The notes under the pieces are model-generated. The model was not told the DNA's origin. It did no database searches and worked only from the letters and a program-made list of their open reading frames with translations. From CAYGHG01 sp964349515 (GTDB lineage Bacteria > Oederibacteriota > PGYV01 > CAYGHG01): a stretch of 15,722 nucleotides of DNA. Below, in pieces: positions 12,805 through 15,722 of this stretch (positions are counted from its first letter, which is position 1; each line of letters opens with the position of its first letter). Location: positions 1 to 15,722 of the forward strand of contig CAYGHG010000061.1 of the NCBI GenBank assembly GCA_964349515.1. The letters run 5' to 3'. The position numbers and the translations under genes were made by a program.

Positions 12805-15282
12805 ATGTCAGAACACTATCCGCACAGGGTCGTTGAAGCCAAGTGGCAGAAGTACTGGGAGGAAACCGGCGCTTTTAAAAGCACCGGAAAAGGCGAGAAG
12901 TACTATGTGCTTGAGATGTTTCCGTACCCTTCGGGGTACCTGCATATGGGGCACGTCAGGGTTTACTGCATAGGCGACGTAATAGCTCATTTCATGAGGA
13001 TGAAAGGTTATGACGTTATCCATCCTATGGGCTATGACGCTTTCGGGCTGCCGGCGGAAAATGCGGCCATAAAAAACAAGGTACATCCTGCGGAGTGGAC
13101 ATACAAGAATATTGAGCATGCGCGCGGCCAGTTTAAAAAACTCGGAATATCATATGATACGGGGCGCGAACTCGCCACCTGCGACGAGAGTTATTACAGG
13201 TGGAACCAGTGGCTGTTTATAAAGTTTTTTGAAAAGGGCCTCGCTTACAGAAAGGCCAACGCGGTCAACTGGTGCGAAGACTGCGGCACAGTGCTCGCCA
13301 ACGAGCAGGTGCAGGAGGGGTGCTGCTGGAGATGCGAAAATAAGGTCGTGCAAAAGCCCCTTACCCAGTGGTTTTTTAAGACCACCGCCTACTCCCAGGC
13401 GCTTCTTGACGGGCATGATAAGATTGACTGGCCCGAGCGCGTTATACTGATGCAGAAAAACTGGATAGGCAGGAGCGAAGGGGTAAGAATACTTTTCAGG
13501 GAAAAAGAAAGCGGGGAAGAAATACCGGTTTTTACCACAAGGCCCGACACGATATTCGGCGCCACGTATATGGTGCTTGCGGCGGCACATCCGTTTGTAG
13601 AAAAAATAAAGGTAAAAGCACCGCCTGAAAAAAAGAAAGAGATTGAGGGGTTTCAGGAAAAGGTAAAAAATACGGATATAACAGTGGAAACTCTTGCTCA
13701 TCTTGAAAAAGAGGGGATTGACACGGGTGTCAGGGCGATAAACCCGGTAAACGGCAGGGAAATACCGGTTTACCTCGGGAACTATGTGCTCATGGAATAC
13801 GGGACAGGCGCTATCATGGCGGTGCCCACCCACGACTCAAGGGACTTTGCCTTTGCCAAAAAATATAATCTTCCTATGATTGTTGTCATACAGCCCGAAG
13901 GCACTGCGCTTGAGGTTTCTGCGATGAAAGACGCCTATGTGGAAAACGGGGTGCTTGTAAATTCAGGGCAGTTTGACGGGACGGACAACGAAAGTGCAAA
14001 GAAGGCAATAGCCGGCTGGATGGAAGCGCAGGGTACGGGAAAGACAGAGATTAATTACAGGCTCAAAGACTGGCTGCTCTCCCGCCAGCGCTACTGGGGC
14101 ACTCCGATACCGGCGGTTTACTGTGACAAGTGCGGTGTCGTGATGGAAAAGGAAGAAAATCTGCCGGTTAAGCTGCCTAAGGATATTGAGTTTTCCGGCA
14201 AGGGAAACCCGCTTGAAACTTCAAAGAGTTTTCTTGAGGCGAAATGCCCGTCGTGCAAAGGTGCTGCGCGCAGGGAAACCGACACTATGGATACATTTGT
14301 GGATTCTTCGTGGTATTTTATACGCTACTGTGACGCTAAAAATGACAAAGAGGCTGTAAACAGGGAAAAAGCCGGCCGCGAACTCGCTGTTGACCAGTAT
14401 GTCGGCGGGCCCGAGCACGCCTGCATGCACCTGATATACGCGAGGTTTTTTACAAAGGTTATGAAAGACCTGGGGCTGATAGACATTGATGAGCCTTTTA
14501 AAAAGCTTCTGACACAGGGAATGGTGGTAAAGGACGGCAATAAAATGTCAAAATCAAAGGGCAATACGGTCAGCCCCGACGATATGATAGAAAAATACGG
14601 CGCAGATATCGCAAGGCTGTTTATGCTTTTTGCCGCCCCGCCGCCTATGGATCTGGAGTGGTCGGACGCGGGAGTAGAAGGCGCCTCCAGATTTATTAAC
14701 AGGCTTTGGAGAAAGACGGGGCAGTACTCTGAAGCGGTAAAATCAGCAGGCGGGGATTTTGATTACGCGGCGCTTAACGAAGCCTGCAGGAAGACCGCAA
14801 GAAAAACCCATCAGACAATAAAGAAAGCGACTCACGACATGGAGGTTATACAGCAGTACAACACAGTGGTGGCTGCTGTTATGGAATTGTTTAATACCTT
14901 TACGGACACAGAATACGATATGACAGATGCCAATCAGGCCAAGCTTGTAAAATTCACGCTTTCTTCAACGGCTCTTATGCTTGCACCGCTCGTGCCGCAC
15001 TTTGCGGAAGAGATGTGGGAGTCCATAGGGGGCGAAAAAGGCGTGTTCCGGCAGAGGTGGCCCTCTTTTGACGAAGATATGTGCAAAGAGGAGAACGTGG
15101 AGTTTGTGATACAGGTATCAGGAAAAATCAGGGACAGGATAAGCCTTCCGTTTAACGCTTCGCAGGAAGAGGCTGAAAAAGCAGCTTCCGAAAGCCCGAA
15201 AGTAAAGGAGTGGCTTGAGGGAAAAACGGCGGTAAAAACGATTTTTGTAATGAACAAACTGCTTAACATTGTGGTAAAATGA
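12805..15282 (+). CDS. leuS: Leucine--tRNA ligase
   Basis: An 825-residue class I synthetase, normal length for bacterial LeuRS. The HIGH-type motif is HMGH (47-50), preceded by MFPYPSGYL. A zinc-binding knuckle uses Cys157, Cys160, Cys174 and Cys177 (CEDCG...CWRC), with an extra Cys173. The CP1 editing domain, which removes mischarged amino acids, has TTRPDTIFGATY from residue 244 and VPTHDSRD (340-347), whose Asp344 corresponds to the conserved editing Asp. Editing is therefore expected to be active. A second CxxC pair (YCDKCG, CPSCKG) precedes ETDTMDTFVDSSWYF. The KMSKS motif is exact at 580-584. The C-terminal anticodon-binding region includes LAPLVPHFAEEMW and ends in the small C-terminal domain. 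The stop lies seven bases before a long heptamer array, with no terminator between. Confidence 0.98.
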   Translation: MSEHYPHRVVEAKWQKYWEETGAFKSTGKGEKYYVLEMFPYPSGYLHMGHVRVYCIGDVIAHFMRMKGYDVIHPMGYDAFGLPAENAAIKNKVHPAEWTYKNIEHARGQFKKLGISYDTGRELATCDESYYRWNQWLFIKFFEKGLAYRKANAVNWCEDCGTVLANEQVQEGCCWRCENKVVQKPLTQWFFKTTAYSQALLDGHDKIDWPERVILMQKNWIGRSEGVRILFREKESGEEIPVFTTRPDTIFGATYMVLAAAHPFVEKIKVKAPPEKKKEIEGFQEKVKNTDITVETLAHLEKEGIDTGVRAINPVNGREIPVYLGNYVLMEYGTGAIMAVPTHDSRDFAFAKKYNLPMIVVIQPEGTALEVSAMKDAYVENGVLVNSGQFDGTDNESAKKAIAGWMEAQGTGKTEINYRLKDWLLSRQRYWGTPIPAVYCDKCGVVMEKEENLPVKLPKDIEFSGKGNPLETSKSFLEAKCPSCKGAARRETDTMDTFVDSSWYFIRYCDAKNDKEAVNREKAGRELAVDQYVGGPEHACMHLIYARFFTKVMKDLGLIDIDEPFKKLLTQGMVVKDGNKMSKSKGNTVSPDDMIEKYGADIARLFMLFAAPPPMDLEWSDAGVEGASRFINRLWRKTGQYSEAVKSAGGDFDYAALNEACRKTARKTHQTIKKATHDMEVIQQYNTVVAAVMELFNTFTDTEYDMTDANQAKLVKFTLSSTALMLAPLVPHFAEEMWESIGGEKGVFRQRWPSFDEDMCKEENVEFVIQVSGKIRDRISLPFNASQEEAEKAASESPKVKEWLEGKTAVKTIFVMNKLLNIVVK

Positions 15283-15288
15283 TGGAAG

Positions 15289-15645
15289 ATGAAAACTGAA
15301 AGCTGAAAGCTGAAAACTGAAAGCTGAAAACTGAAAACTGAAAGTTGAAAACTGAAAGCTGAAAGCTGAAAGCTGAAAACTGAAAACTGAAAACTGAAAG
15401 CTGAAAGCTGAAAGCTGAAAACTGAAAGCTGAAAACTGAAAACTGAAAGCTGAAAGCTGAAAACTGAAAGCTGAAAACTGAAAGCTGAAAGTTGAAAGCT
15501 GAAAACTGAAAGCTGAAAACTGAAAGCTGAAAGCTGAAAGCTGAAAACTGAAAGCTGAAAGCTGAAAGCTGAAAGCTGAAAGCTGAAAGCTGAAAGCTGA
15601 AAACTGAAAGCTGAAAACTGAAAGCTGAAAACTGAAAGCTGAAAG
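15289..15645. repeat. Heptamer tandem array, CTGAAAG / CTGAAAA section
   Basis: After one variant unit (ATGAAAA, 15289-15295), 50 units of exactly 7 bp follow from 15296 with no insertion or deletion. By hand count about 32 end in G and 18 end in A, in an irregular order. Two units (at 15345 and 15492) start with T instead of C. On the plus strand every unit contains TGA, so all three frames close every 21 bases. The minus strand has no stop codon but also no start codon. Confidence 0.97.
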
Positions 15646-15722
15646 CTGAGAAATGAAAGCTGAGAAATGAGAACTGAGAAATGAGAACTGAGAAATGAGA
15701 ACTGAGAAATGAGAACTGAGAA
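15646..15722. repeat. Heptamer array, alternating CTGAGAA / ATGAGAA section
   Basis: The last eleven units in the window alternate CTGAGAA (15646, 15660, 15674, 15688, 15702, 15716) with ATGAAAG (15653) and ATGAGAA (15667, 15681, 15695, 15709). This forms a 14-bp higher-order unit, in phase with the preceding array. It continues past the window edge. Confidence 0.95.

Noticed and set aside
13150..13833. Long minus-strand open frame inside leuS (227 codons)
   Set aside because: A shadow of leuS, which carries conserved zinc-knuckle and editing motifs across the same bases.
15289..15722. Heptamer array as CRISPR, or as coding on the minus strand
   Set aside because: There are no spacers between units, so it is not CRISPR. 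The minus strand is stop-free but has no ATG, GTG or TTG within the array.

Overview
This window looks like a scaffold from an uncultivated, probably diderm (Gram-negative-type) bacterium. A run of exactly 100 Ns at 51-150 is the usual placeholder for a scaffold gap of unknown size, and both ends of the window lie inside tandem repeats where short-read assemblies break. Strong AGGAGG-type ribosome binding sites, sigma70-like promoters, a lipoprotein signal, several signal peptides and secreted proteins ending in aromatic residues fit a diderm. The mix of housekeeping genes and intergenic simple repeats resembles candidate phyla such as Omnitrophota or Goldbacteria, but the phylum cannot be fixed from this sequence alone.

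Layout. (1) 1-798: a tandem array of 8/9-bp GACTCA units, interrupted by the N gap, then an AT-rich four-helix-bundle (S23/IVP-type) gene, then degenerate copies of the same repeat in inverted orientation. (2) 799-1896: ychF, a universal translation-linked ATPase. (3) 1897-3747: a purine-rich repeat, a long terminator-like hairpin, a good promoter and an AlbA_2/GHKL/winged-helix protein of Schlafen-like type, followed by another copy of the hairpin-arm sequence. (4) 3748-5826: a large multidomain protein combining a SEC-C-protein-like N-terminus, TPRs and a pRiA4b ORF-3 domain. (5) 6103-8401: a small secreted or membrane protein and aspS. (6) 8446-12747: a strong extended -10 promoter followed by a compact six-gene operon: two glycine-zipper envelope proteins, a LysM lipoprotein, then phoH (ybeZ), ybeY and a CNNM/CBS/CorC protein. 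(7) 12805-15282: leuS, probably with its own promoter. (8) 15289-15722: at least 61 uninterrupted 7-bp repeat units running off the window end.

How the genes work together. Most of the core is translation machinery: YchF binds ribosomes, AspRS and LeuRS charge tRNAs, and PhoH-YbeY act in rRNA maturation and ribosome quality control. CorC-type proteins move divalent cations. The co-operonic envelope genes suggest that ribosome and RNA maintenance is expressed together with envelope upkeep. AspRS carries both residues associated with non-discriminating enzymes, which predicts tRNA-dependent asparagine synthesis.

The least explained part is the simple repeats. Three unrelated repeat families (8/9-bp, a roughly 21-bp purine-rich motif, and 7-bp) sit between genes. 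Two of them bracket the two most accessory-looking genes. I see no phage, transposase, CRISPR, tRNA or rRNA gene.
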